64,000 nt of DNA from Vanilla planifolia. Lineage: Eukaryota > Streptophyta > Magnoliopsida > Asparagales > Orchidaceae. Shown here in pieces: positions 24,905 through 38,200 of this stretch; the first letter of the stretch is position 1; each line of letters starts with the position of its first letter. The stretch lies in assembly GCA_023846275.1 (NCBI GenBank), contig CM043877.1:19140607-19204606 (forward strand). Reading direction: 5' to 3'. Made by a program: the position numbers and the translations under genes. The notes under the pieces were generated by a model that saw nothing but the letters and a program-made list of their open reading frames with translations, did not search any database and had not been told where the DNA came from.

Positions 24905-26122
24905 ATGTGGAAGAAAACCCGTAGACTGGTGAGTTTTTTTATATTTTTGATAGGCTAATGAGGGGAGATGTTGTTAGGTTGGGGAGGTCTGTAGTTGAGC
25001 TTCATCACTCTTAACTCTTGTTTTTCCTTTTATCAAGTCTAGTGTACCCTTTCTTCTTTTGTAAATCTAGCAAGGCAGTCGCTGGTTAGGCTTTGCATTT
25101 TATTATGGCTGCCTTTGTTAATGTTTGTTTGCTCTCTTTTTATTTTCTGTTTTTCAATCATATAATGTCATTTTTATCATAAGCTTTGTTTTTTTTTTTC
25201 TCATTTGTTTTCCCTAATCTTTAGGCCATGCTTGCTTACGAGTTAGGAAAACAATGTTCTAATGGTAATCCATTCAACCACCACTTACCAAACTATGGGT
25301 AATCTGTAGTTGAAACATACGTTGTTTGTCTGGTTTGAGACTTGCCATTAGCATCTTTTTCGTTATTATATATAAATTTTAATTGGTACCAACCTTTGCT
25401 TGCATCAAACTCAAATATTGTATTCTAGTTGCTAAGTCACCAAACTTCGTTGCCTTCCTTTTTTTATTTCTTTCTAATTAAACTTCATCTTTTCCAACCC
25501 ATCATTGTTCTAGTGCCTGAAATGTTAACGGACATTATTTTGGGATGTAACAATTTTTAAAAAGAATATCTAGGATTTTAATAGCTTTCGCTGTTACTAA
25601 TCAAACTTTTCATTTGTAGTGCTACATTTTTATGGTAATCATGAACAATTATAGCATCTCTTCCCATTTATAATCGCATTCGTTTAAGATATTATCAGTG
25701 GGTTAATGAATCTACTTCATAGGTTTTTTTGTTCTTCCATTTAATTGTGAAGGCAACTAATTGAAACTAAAATAGCAGACACCAAAAAGATTATGCCTTC
25801 TTTTTGCTGTATTTGTAGAATCCAAAAGCATAAAAAGTTCCATTCAAAGTTGAATTCTTGATGATTTGAAACCAACTTAGCTATTGAATTCACACAGATA
25901 ACTGTAAGGCTGTAAAGACCAATCTCTCAGAAGTCTATTAACACAGAATTGGTTAGAAAAGAAAGCGAATGAATGAAATTACAAAACCAGCTATCCTTTT
26001 GAGCTTGGGTTTAGATTATCCAATGCCTTTCACAACCTTCTCTCTTTCATTCCTTTTGCCGAAACAGAGCCTAACAGGATAATATTAGTTGAAAAAGGAT
26101 AATTGAGTCTATTTGGCATCAA
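24905..26122. other. Intergenic region between convergent PDCB and RUS3
   Basis: About 1.2 kb containing the presumed 3' UTRs of both genes. It is T-rich after the PDCB stop. No clear AATAAA signal was identified for either gene, and no other gene was seen. Confidence 0.6.
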
Positions 26123-26221
26123 CTAATTGATCTTCTGTTCAGCTTCAGAATAAACCCAATCTGCCTTCCAAACAATTGATGGCGTGAGAAGGCGCTCAAC
26201 TGCCCAACCTCCAGACCGCAG
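26123..26221 (-). other. RUS3: RUS3 terminal coding exon (exon 15)
   Basis: It follows a 'tttgcag' acceptor and encodes 32 residues beginning LRSGGWAVERLLTPSIVWKA and ending EAEQKIN before TAG. The 'GGW..ERLL.PSI.W.A.W' pattern is the conserved C-terminus of RUS3. It joins exon 14 in phase 0 across 7,748 bp. No equivalent sequence was seen in the kilobase just downstream of exon 14. Confidence 0.9.
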
Positions 26222-29200
26222 CTGCAAACAACAAACAAAAGAAGATCAGCACTTTAACCACTCTGGCATGCGAAGATGGATGCTCAATGTTTGTTTGGCA
26301 GTAAAAACTCTACCAGAAGAATTTTTCTTTCGAAACTGCAGTTAAAACTGAGCAACCGATGTGTGACACATTCTCCCATTTTGGTTTTCGACAAACTATT
26401 GTATAAACAAACGTCTAATTAACTGGGTAGTGTTAATGAAGGCGGTGAGCTCAACCATGCCTTCAAATTATTGAAGTATGAACACAGCTATCTTACAACT
26501 AACAATACTATCTCGCATAGGATTTATTCACTGATCTATATTGCAAAAGCATGGCTCCAAAATCCATGAATAAATTTCTATTTTAATCCTCAAGATTCTA
26601 TCATTTATTCTTAGGACATTGCTTTGACTTACTCTTTCTGCTATAAATTTGAAGATAGACATCTAAAACTATTAATAAATATTGAATGATTAAACATTCT
26701 TCTAGTATAATCTTACAGTCTATCAAATAAAAAAAGTTACTTATAAAGAAATAATCAATTTGTGTTCTAGAAACTCTATCTGTATAAATCAAACAATCAT
26801 GATGTTTCCTAAGTAAAATATTTGAAATAATGAAGTATATGCACTGAAGTAATCTCTAACCAACACAATAATCTTTAAATTCTATTGCTTCCATCCTTAA
26901 ATAATCATGTAGGTCTCTTACAATAAAAATCATTTCATATGGAGGAATCCTAAGTATTAACTCCAAATTATTCCAATTTTTTTCAGTACCCACATCTAGC
27001 TTTATTTTAAAGGCATTAATACTATCAATGCTGATAGTTTCTTCTGCTTTAACAATCATTAAAAAGTTTCGTTAAATAGAAGATCAATCTCTTTAGTTTG
27101 ATCGTATATGTGGATCGATTCCTCATGTTTTTAAAATAGTTAACTAAGTCCTTACAATTTTATTAATGTAACAAACTAAATCCTTAACTTGTTTTTTTGT
27201 TCCTAAGCAAACCTCCAAAAATAGCCATATAATTTCCTTATTGTTTGTAAAATAGTGCCAGGTCCTCCTAAGATAAGATAATTTGGGAATAAAAAAAGCT
27301 AATAAACTAGTTACCTAACTAGACTATAAAGATATATTTGGATATTTAAAAAAATGAGAAATCTATCCCCAAATAAGACTATACTATAAAGACTTATTCA
27401 TTATTTATCCACAAGGAATTATTCTATTTTAAATTCTCTAAACTTTCACTACATAATCGATTCAAAATTTTATCTAAAATTACACAAACCTTGCTTCTAT
27501 TTTGATTTGTACATGAATACAAAAACTAGAATGAAAAAAAAATTTCTTGACCTTCTCACATGCGTAATTGTTTTATTGCATACATAAATATTTGTCTTCT
27601 AAATATCATGATACATAGCCATTTCAATCAACTTTCTAGTTCAGGATCCTAATCTTATTCTAGTCACTTGAACAAGCCACCCTAGTCACATTGGAATCCT
27701 TGCATATTCAAGTTTCACCCTTCTCTTTAAGCAATATAATGTGTTGCTTCTAGGTGAAGCCCTAATATAAACACAATTTCATAAAGTATTGATGTTATAT
27801 TGTTTCAACAAATTTTCAATTAGTTGTTTACTAATTAATGTAGTCCTATTAACTAAAAGAAAATGCAATACCCATGATGTTAGGAATTCCTACTATTGGA
27901 AGCATAAATAAGAATCCTACAATTGTGGGGCTCACTGTGGGGTTATTTTTTAAGAATATTAGCTCTACTTTTTTTTGTTTTTAATTAGCATGAGTTATCA
28001 AATTTTCATTATAAGGTTACCTTTGTTTTTTATTTTCTTATTTTCTAAGATTTCTTATTTCATTTAAGATTACATTGTATAAATAAAGATTTCTATTACT
28101 TCTTTAGCTTATAAACATTTGTGTTCTCGATCATAATAGATAAGAAAGATGATCCTTTTCTCTCCAATTTCTAGTTTGATGGTACCAGACCCAAATGCTA
28201 ACAGCGTAAACTCATCAATAACACAATTGAGAAAACATCCAAACCCATTGTTTTCTTATTTCTAAGGTTATTTAATTAGCATGAGTTGTTAGATTTTTAT
28301 TATAATGTTTCTTTTTTTTCCTCATTTTCTAAGGTTTCCTATTTCATTTTAAGATTATATTGCAAGAATAAAGATTTCTATTGCTTCTTTAGCTTATAAA
28401 TATTTGTGTTATCGATCATAATAAATAAGAAATACAATAATTTTCTCTTTAATTTTTAGTTTGATGTTATCAGAACCAAACGCTAACAACGTAATCTCAT
28501 CAATAACACAATCGAGAAAACATCCAACCCCATTTCCTCCACCGTGGAATCCACTGTGACTCTAAATGAATCCTTTGTTATCACTTACCCCTAGCCATTC
28601 TAAAAGCTCCTCCACCCAAATAAAACAAGTTAAATGGTAGCAATTTTAGGTAATTGTACCAAGATGTTCTTCTAATGATCAAGAACAAAAGAAAAATAGG
28701 CTATCTAATAGAAGCAATAGCAACACCTAAATTGAGTTCAGCTAGATAAGGTGTTTGGGAAGCAAAAAACACAAATAGTGATATCTTGATTAATTAATTC
28801 CATGGATTAGAAGATTTGTCATCTATATCTATTTTTCCAAACAAAAAAAGAGATTTGAGACGTTAAAGAGATGTACTCAAATTACTAAAATATTTCAAAA
28901 ATATTTCAATCATCAAAAACACTCATCACAATATATTACTTAGTATTTTAATACTCTCTCAAAGCTCCAACAAAAAATAGATTTATTCCATAATACATCA
29001 AAGTACCTTAAAGATGGAGTTCATTATAACAAGATGTTCAAGAAAGATTAGATGTTTCTATTTTCCACAAGATCTAAATCAAGAACATGATGAGATTGCA
29101 AGATACACATTCTCAACATGGAGCATTTACCTATGCTAAAGGAAGTATTCATCGAAGTTTGACATGAGGAAAGCAAGAAAAAAGTGATATCCTCACCATC

Positions 29201-32200
29201 TCAAGGTATAACACCAGATGGTACAATACAGTCTATTGTTGCCACTAGCCAAAGTGAAGGAAACCAATCAAAAGTTCAAAACTATAAAAAAAAGCAATTG
29301 TTGTGCAAATACTATAAGAAGCCCTATCATACAAAGGACACATGTTGGGATATACATTAAAAACCTCTTGATTAGGAACCACAAAACCAATAAAGAAACT
29401 AGAAAAATATTTATTTAATAAACATAGCAACTCATACATCACCTCATACTTTCACAATGGAACAAATAGAGATTCTTCAAAAGATGTTAAATCCTCCTAC
29501 TAACAAGGAGCTCAAGTCCACATCATCAATCGCTACTTCTCTCACAACTCATCAAGATAATTTTTTTAGTTTTTGTCATATGTCACAAAGTTTTTGGATT
29601 GTGGATACAAGAGTATTAAATCATATGACAAGTTCTAGTACAAGGTCTATAAATTATAAACCTTGTACGAAGAATAATAGTATCATCATAAAAGATGGAT
29701 TTGGCAAATTAGCAAGAAAAGATGTAGAAGTAAATGGATTAGAACTACATCAGTTTTACATATTCCACTAATGATTATCCTATATTTATTAAATTTATCT
29801 AATGTGTAAAAAATCAGAAGTATTCTCCACTTTCAAACAATTCAACAAGAGTACAATAAATATGTTCCAATTTCGTATTCATAGTCTTCATACTAATAAA
29901 GAGAAAAAGTACATTTCATACAAATTTAATGAAAATCTTTGAAAAAATGTGATATTTCATTAATGGTCACTCTTATGTTTATTAGATTTATCTAATGTGT
30001 GAAAAATAAATAATGTTCTCCATTTTCAAACAATCCAACGAAATCATTATAAATGTGCTCTAATTTCATATTTTTAGTCTTTATACTAATAAAAAGAGGG
30101 AGTATATTTCTTACGAATTATTGAATACCTTAGACAAAATGAGATATTTCACCGAAGTTATTGTGCATATACCCCTCAACAAAATGAGAGAAAGACGCTT
30201 CAAATTGCTAAAACAATTATTGTACCACACTCCTTCTGAGAGGAAGTCAATCTTACATTTGTGTATCTGATTAATAAAGTTCCAAGTAAATTCCTTCTAC
30301 ACTGAACTCCTCTTAGTAAAATACTTTCTACATTTACTTCTATATCATGTATTCAATTGTGTAATGTTTGTCCACAATGTTCAACCAAACCAAAATAAAT
30401 TTGATCCAAAAGCTCTTAAATATATTTTCCTTATTTACTCATTTATACAAAAAGACTACAAATGTTATCATTCTCCTACAAAATGGTTTCAAGTTTCTTG
30501 TGTTATCTCATTTTTGCAAAATCAAATATTTTATTCTAAATTTTCTCATAAAGGGGAGACTAATATCCAAGAAAAAAAAATGGGAGCCCAATATGATATC
30601 CCTCCCCTCATCCATTCAAAACAACCTCCGGTTCAAGTTCAAGCTTAGTCCAAGTCTTTACCTTCCAAAATTTTTGGTAATAATGATCATTTAGGCTAAG
30701 AGAATGGTCTTGCACTGCAAATATAAAACCTATCTAGATTTAGAATAAGAGACCACAAACTCCAATGCAAAATCATGAATCTGAATCTACGGCAGATCTT
30801 GACATGGATAGTCAAGAAAATTAGATTATATTGGAAATGAAGAAGAGGCAAGAAAAGCAATGGATGATTTAGAACTTGGGATTGCCTTGAGAAAAAGGGA
30901 AAAGTCTTGCACTAAATACCTAATTTCAAATTTATGCATTCTAGCTCTTATGGAATTTCAAGTCATTTACGTCAAAAGTTGGAAAAATCCAAATTCCTAA
31001 AGGTATCCACGAAGCCCCTCAAGATACAAATTGGAAGGCCATGATGATAAAGGAAATGAAGATACTAGAAGATAATCAACTGGGGAACTTGTGAAGCTAC
31101 CTAAAGAGAAAAAGATTGAAGGCAACTAGCAGATTTCCATATTTAGGAATAGACCTAATGGGATAATTGAGCAAATATAGGGTAAGATTCGTCGCCCAGG
31201 GGTTCACTCAAACTCATGGTATTGAACATGAAGATTTTACCCTTCTTGGTAAACTCTACTCAATCAAAATCTCATTGCCTATCGTAGTAAATTTAGATTG
31301 AGGATCACAACAATTGGACATCAAAAATGCATTCTTAAACAACACATTAGAAGAAGAAGACCACATAAGAGCACACATATTTGAAATTTTAAGAGATTCG
31401 AGAAAGAAATGTTGATTAAAAGAAATCCTTTCATGGTTTAAAGCAATCACCAAGAGCCAAGTTCATGCAATTTAGCATGATTACAAAACCTGGTTATAAG
31501 CAAGGACAAGCTAATCATATCCTATTAGTAAAGATGGTTGAGACTAGTAAATAAGTAATTCTTACTGTATATGTAGATGACATTCGAGAAAGAAATGTTG
31601 ATTAAAAGAAATCCTTTCATGATTTAAAGCAATCACCAAGAGCCAAGTTCATGCAGTTTAGAATGATTACAAAACCTGGTTATAAGCAAGGACAAGCTAA
31701 TCATATCCTATTAGTAAAGATGGTTGAGACAAGTAAATAAGTAATTCTTACTGTATATGTAGATGACATAATAGTTATAAATGATGATGAATAGGAGATT
31801 ATGAAACTCAAGTAGATACTACAAGCCAAATTCAAAGTGAAAAGACTTGGAACTCTCAAATACTTTCTTGAATGGAAGTTACAAAAAGTAGAGAAAGAAT
31901 CTTCATCCCTCAAAGTACATGCTTGAACTATTCAAAGAGATTGGCAAGCTTAGATGCAATCCATTTAATAAACCATTGGAACATCACTAGAAGTATCAGA
32001 TTCCAAGGAAAACCACTAGTAAACAAAGCAAGCTATTAGTAATTAATAGGGAAAATTGATTTATTTGTCACTTACATGATTTATATTGCATTCAATATGA
32101 GTATCATTAGCTTATTTATGCATGTTACCACAAAAAGGCATATAAAAGCAGCTACTCCAATTCTCAGATGTATGAAATGGAGTCATAGAAAGTGTTTACT

Positions 32201-35200
32201 ATTCAAGTAAAGTGAGATTAGACATCTTGGATACTTGGATGCCTATTAGGTTGGTGCAATGGAACATAGCAAGCTAATGATAAGGTATTGTACAAAAGTA
32301 TGAGGGAAATTTAATATCTTGGAAAAGTAAAAGTAATCAATAGTGGCCAAGAGTAACATAGAAGCTGAGTATAAAGTTACAACCCAAAGAACATATGAAT
32401 TAATCTAGGTAAGGAGGTTATAATACAATTTGAACATGTCCATAAATAGTTCTATGACTCTATTTAGTGATAATAAATTTACCATCAATAGAGTTCACAA
32501 CCCAATACAATATGATAAAATGAAGCATACAAAGATCAACAAAAGTTTCATCAAAAAAATGAGATAGAGAATCAAACTATTGTTTTCTCCGATATTCCTA
32601 TCAAATCTTAAGAGGTTGACATTCTCACTAAGGCACTTCAAAAGTCAAGTTTTAATCATTGTGTTTCCAAGCCAAAAATGATTAACTTCTATTCACCAGC
32701 TTGAAGTGGAGCTTTGGAAATTGAAATAAAATTCCACAACCATGGGAATAATTTTCAAATGTCAATTAGGAATATTTGTGCTCTTTTGATAATTCTAAAG
32801 ATTAAGATTATAATGTTTCTCTTCTTCCTATTTTCTAATTCTCCAAGGTTTACAATTCAATGGAGAACAATTTTCATCAATAAAAATTTATGTTGCTCTT
32901 TTAGCTTATAAATGTTTGTATTCGCAATTATAATGAATAAAAAAGATAGCCTTTAATTTCTAGTTTGCCATAATAAGAAGAGTTCATACATAAGTGTCAA
33001 CATAATTAGATGTGGTGAACAAATAAAACAATATTTGAAGAGATCGAACTCATATAAAAAAAACTAAGTTTTTTAAGTCAGGAATCCATGTCTACGAGAG
33101 GAGAGAAAAATTCACTAACAAATATCTCATATATTGATGTGTAAATAGAGGGTAAAAAAACTCCCCACCAACTCAAAAGTATACCAAAATCTCACCAAAA
33201 TAATCTTTCAGTTTCGAAAAAGAGAAAAATCTACATAAATATATCAAAAACATATTTTTGAACTAACAAAGTATATTAAACATAATGATATTGGTATTCC
33301 AAAGAAATCACAGAATACAAAATTAACTAACTCATGATATACAAAATTCAAACAAAAAGTTCATGACTCGCCAACTCTTTGTCACTACAGCATTTTTCAA
33401 AAGCCACATATCCAATGGTTTCATATTCCGAACATCATCAGGAATAAAGTTTGGATACATCATGTAATGCACTCAAATCTTAAATGCCTTATTATACATT
33501 TGGCACAAAAGATGCAAGCGTTGTTAACTGTCGCCAGCAAATTACAACATTAGCATCTATCCTTTTATACTTATCTTCTAAAAAGATATAAACTATCTTT
33601 TACTAATAAACATATCTAATGGAAAATTTAGTTTATTATAACAAACTCAAAACAAAAAAACTAAGATTATTTGAATTTATAAATATCAAATCAAATCAAA
33701 ACAGGAAACTTCACGATTCATGTGTAGCGCATTATGAAATGCATTCCATCTAAAGAATAAGCTATCAACAGGTTGCCAGGGTAATTAGAAAGCATTAAAA
33801 CATGAGAAAACCACTTGGATTGGAATCAAAAGAAGAAAGTCGATATGAAAGATAATATGTCTCTGGCAATTAGCAAAAAATCAGTCTACATCAAATGGTA
33901 TGCAGGAGTAAACCCCCATGATATGGGATACGATTTGGTTCAAAAACACAAAAGAGCTAGTGGTAGCACCTTGGTAATAAAACGATTGTAATTTTCCTCT
34001 ATCCACAAGTTACTCTCAGCATGCACACTCTGGTTTTTCTCAATGAAACTTGCAAGAACGAGAGCATGAATAAAGGACTGCAAAACATCAGCTGGTGTTG
34101 ATTGCTTGTGGATTACGACGCAGACATAACCTTTTCTCTCCAATAACAAATATTTAACTGCAACACATACAATCCTTTCTCAAAATCAGTAAAACCTATT
34201 AGACAAAGATGAAATACAGTTAATGAACATACCTTTTCTATAATTAGTTGCAGCAGAGCGTGAGAGCTCCAACCTGTAGGCCATTAATAAACTAATGAAG
34301 CGTTTTGTTGAAAGAAAAACATGGTTTTCATGAATCAGTACTTGCAGACAAACAAAAACAAATCTATTCATCAGCAAAATTTCCAAATAACAAGAATTTA
34401 TAATAGAACTTCAGGTTGACCAAAGAAATAATCAGAGTTTTTATTTCAAAGAAAAAAAAAACAGAGTTCAGGATCATACATTTCTTGATGACTGAGGCTA
34501 GAAACTTTGACACCCAAGACCACATGCCTGTGCAGTAGTTTCCTACTGGTTGACTTCCATGGGTTGGACCAGACAGGTAATACATGCTCCATTACAGAAA
34601 CCTGTTGTTGTGATAGAACTACCACCAGAAGGCGTTAGGGACTTTTAAATATTAAAATTTAAAGCTACTCTGCCATAACTTATGAATAACATGAATCAAT
34701 TAACACACTTTCCATAAAGGAAAGAGGTCCAGCACTATTGGGATGCTAAAATTTTAAGTCAACCATTCTAAATGGCCTCCCATGCCATAACCAACTTGCT
34801 TTCACATATCAACTATAAAAATAATAACAACAAATCTTAATTCAACTAAATAAAAGAGGCTAAAGGAATCATTTGACACCACTTCTCTCTATTCATTAAT
34901 GGCTCTTTGTGAACATCTAAGTATTGGAAATCCTTTATAATAGCATACCAAAGCTTCTGTTTTTCCTCTTCCTTAATATCAAAGGAGAAAATTCCAGTGG
35001 AAATATCTTTTTACTAAAATATTAAATTATATTCATTTAATACTCTAAGCCAATCAAAACAAAGTCTTTAAATTTACCCTCAATTTGTACTACACACTGA
35101 CCTTCTACAATGTATACTCATTTTTAATCATATGTTTTCAAGTATGTTAATCATCCATCTAAGTTTCATATCTCTAAAAATACTCATTTTTATTGATATC

Positions 35201-38200
35201 TTTGTGTTTGACAACATATATTATTATAAGTTATCTTTTAGTGCTTGAAGCTTATATTTAATCTTGACTTAGATGTATAAACCAAACAACACATTACAAG
35301 CATCCTTCTATTACTTGGGTATTATTAATGATAACCTAATTAATTTTTCCATCCTTTTGGAGTTAAGACTTGAGATAATTAAGTCACTCCAATATTTTAT
35401 GATTATCATTGTCAAATCTACATCATATATACCCTTACCTTAACCAAACATAATCGGCTTTAGATCCATCGCAAAGGAATCTCTTAGACTTCTAAAATTG
35501 TTGCAGATAATTCTAGCTCTAACTTAATCCTTTCCCTAGTCTTCTCAAAAAAAGAAAAACACCATAATATCAACTTGAATTTGACAAACAAAAGCATTCA
35601 TAACTAATGCAAAGAAATAAGAACACAAAATAGAGCTCTACTTGGTCCAACTATAATAGAAAAAACCTTCAAACAATTCCCTATGAGTGTACATACACGT
35701 CATTGCTCCAACGACTGTAATTTGTTATATTATAATTAGTAAAGTGTGCCCTATTGGACTGAAGATTGCAACACAAATGCATAACCTTTCAAAAGTCTAT
35801 GATGCTTAACACCTGCATTCCCTCTTTCCTAGGCCTTAGACTTTGTCAAAAAATACTACTGAAATTGTCTAGTTCATTAATAAAATGAAATAGCAATATT
35901 CCTATAATTTTATGCACATATTTTTTGCCTGAAGCTGCGTCAATTACCTTGGCCATTCTTCATGAAACTCTGAAGCAGCAAGGAAACTCTTTCAATGTTT
36001 AAAGTTGTCAAAGAAAGGCACCTCACAGCCTTGTAATTTGCTAACATAAAGGAACAAAAAAAGAAACAAAATAAGTATCTTGTCACCATTTGAGATCAAT
36101 GGTTCAAATGTTTATAAAAATAAGAGGCTTGTTGATGTCTTGGCTACAATTATATGACCATTGAATCAAATAGCTCTGAAATATTAATTTAGTCCACAGC
36201 ATGATCAAATGTGCCTATTAGACAAACTCAACAATTTGTCCAGTGCATAGCCAAACAATTTCATTCTATTCTGGAATGTTATGCCCCGCATATGAAGACA
36301 TACTGATAACTCTACAGCAAGTGATGCTTTGAGACAGCAAAGTTGACAAACAAACAAAGAAGGGTGATGAAACTGCAGAATGTTTTTTGGCAAATTAGAA
36401 TCACAGTTGGTCTACTCACCATACATATGAAATAGAGTAAGGAATAGGAATGAAACCCATACGGCGAAAGGATGACCCCTAGTAATATGAGCAAGAAGCA
36501 TTCCTATGGCCATGCCAATCATTGTTGCAACTGTCTCTTGACTACCCTCCTGAAAGTATTCAAAAAATGGAACAATAATGCAGTAAGCAAGAGAACTAAC
36601 CATTTAACAAATAGAAACTACACTGTACTACCTTGGCGGATATATCTGCAGCATTATTCTGTAGTGAGAAGTGTTGCGTTAGAGCAGCCCTCGTAGCTCC
36701 ACTGGCAACACCAGCTAAAAGTAAACTTTCAGAAATGTCAAAGTTAAGAAATCCACAAAATGTTGCCTTCCTAATATTAATGACAACTTGCATCAAAGTT
36801 TAAAAAGATCATTAAACTTAAATTCACACATACAGTAAGCCACAGTGATGATAGATTAACTCAGTTAGAATAGCAAAAAAACTTTCTGGAAATGGCTACG
36901 GAAAGGGAAGCATGGCAATAAATATTCCAGAGATTTACACAAGCTAATGACTCCATTTAACTCATAAGAAACATTTAACTAGTGACAATCTAAAAATAGG
37001 CATGCAGACCCATAAAACTATACTTTGCCTGCTAGTATGCATTTTGTTATGCAAGTAACATTATGTGGTGGCTTAAATAAGTGCCAATATACACTTAGGT
37101 GAGAACATTCAATAGTTCAAAAGCTTAATTTTATGGAAAAGGTCAATATTAATTATATATTAAGACTTTAATATTATTCTCGATGTATATAATATGAGAC
37201 AAAACTTATCTTCATTTGAACTCAACAAATCTTCTCCTGAGCATTTTATTCATGTTGTCTATTAATCTATGAGTTTATACTATCACGCCTATCTACTTTG
37301 CCACACTATATTGACTTTATCTCCCCCATCAACTATGTTGAAACTATCACCATAATCTTTACTTTCATTCTTAGCTTTGTATCTCATATATGCTCTACCA
37401 CACTTTTTTTGACTTTATCACCTCATAAACTGCAACCATCACTATTGACTTTACTGTCTTTGTCAACTTTGTAGTTCCTATTTTTCTACCACACAAGTTT
37501 CACTCTAGTACCTCATCAAATTAGCTAAAACCATCATCATCAACTTTATGCCCTTTTTGATTCTTCCAAATCATCACCTTCCTTCACCTATCCACTCATT
37601 TTTAGCTATATAAAATCATCACCATCAACTTTGCCTCCTATTGGCTTTACCGCATTACATCAACTTCGCCAAACTGTCGACTGTATCATGTCTTGCTAGT
37701 TACACTGTCCTAAAAATTCTATAATGACAAACTAGCCTCACTATACCATACTAGCTTCGACGCCCTTGTCACCCACTATACCAACTCTATCATCTTTGTT
37801 GGCCTTACAGCACTATACTGCCTCAACCACCCTGCTACACCATACTAACTCTACCACCCCGCTCACTCTATCTCACCAAAACAACTCCATCAATCCCATC
37901 ATGCTGTACTAGCTGCTTCCCTATTGACCATATTGTGCCTTATCCATCATCCTTGTTAGTCATACCACACCATATTAGTTTTGCCGACCCTATAGGCCTT
38001 TCCACACCACAATGGCTTTGCTGCCTTGTCAATCTTATCGCACCACATTGGCTCTACTCACCTAGTCGGTCTTGCTTGATAGCATTTATTGAGAGAGTTT
38101 TACAAAAATTGACTTAACTTGGGCCTAGTATACACTTAAATGGTCACCCAATGATTCAAAAACTTATGCATATAAATAGATATCATATTAATTGTATAGC

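Noticed and set aside
24544-24924. A 126-codon plus-strand frame over PDCB exons 3-4
   Set aside because: It is out of frame with the X8 gene and shows no domain. The spliced frame ending at 24904 explains the region.
34480-34601. Using the cag at 34604..34602 as the exon 12 acceptor
   Set aside because: That choice loses the conserved 'VLS.QQ' residues and breaks the phase with exon 11. The tag acceptor at 34621..34619 restores both.
36205-36494. Minus-strand frames in RUS3 intron 10 and the exon 10 flank as extra exons
   Set aside because: They do not match RUS3, and the exon 10 to exon 11 junction already closes in phase without them.
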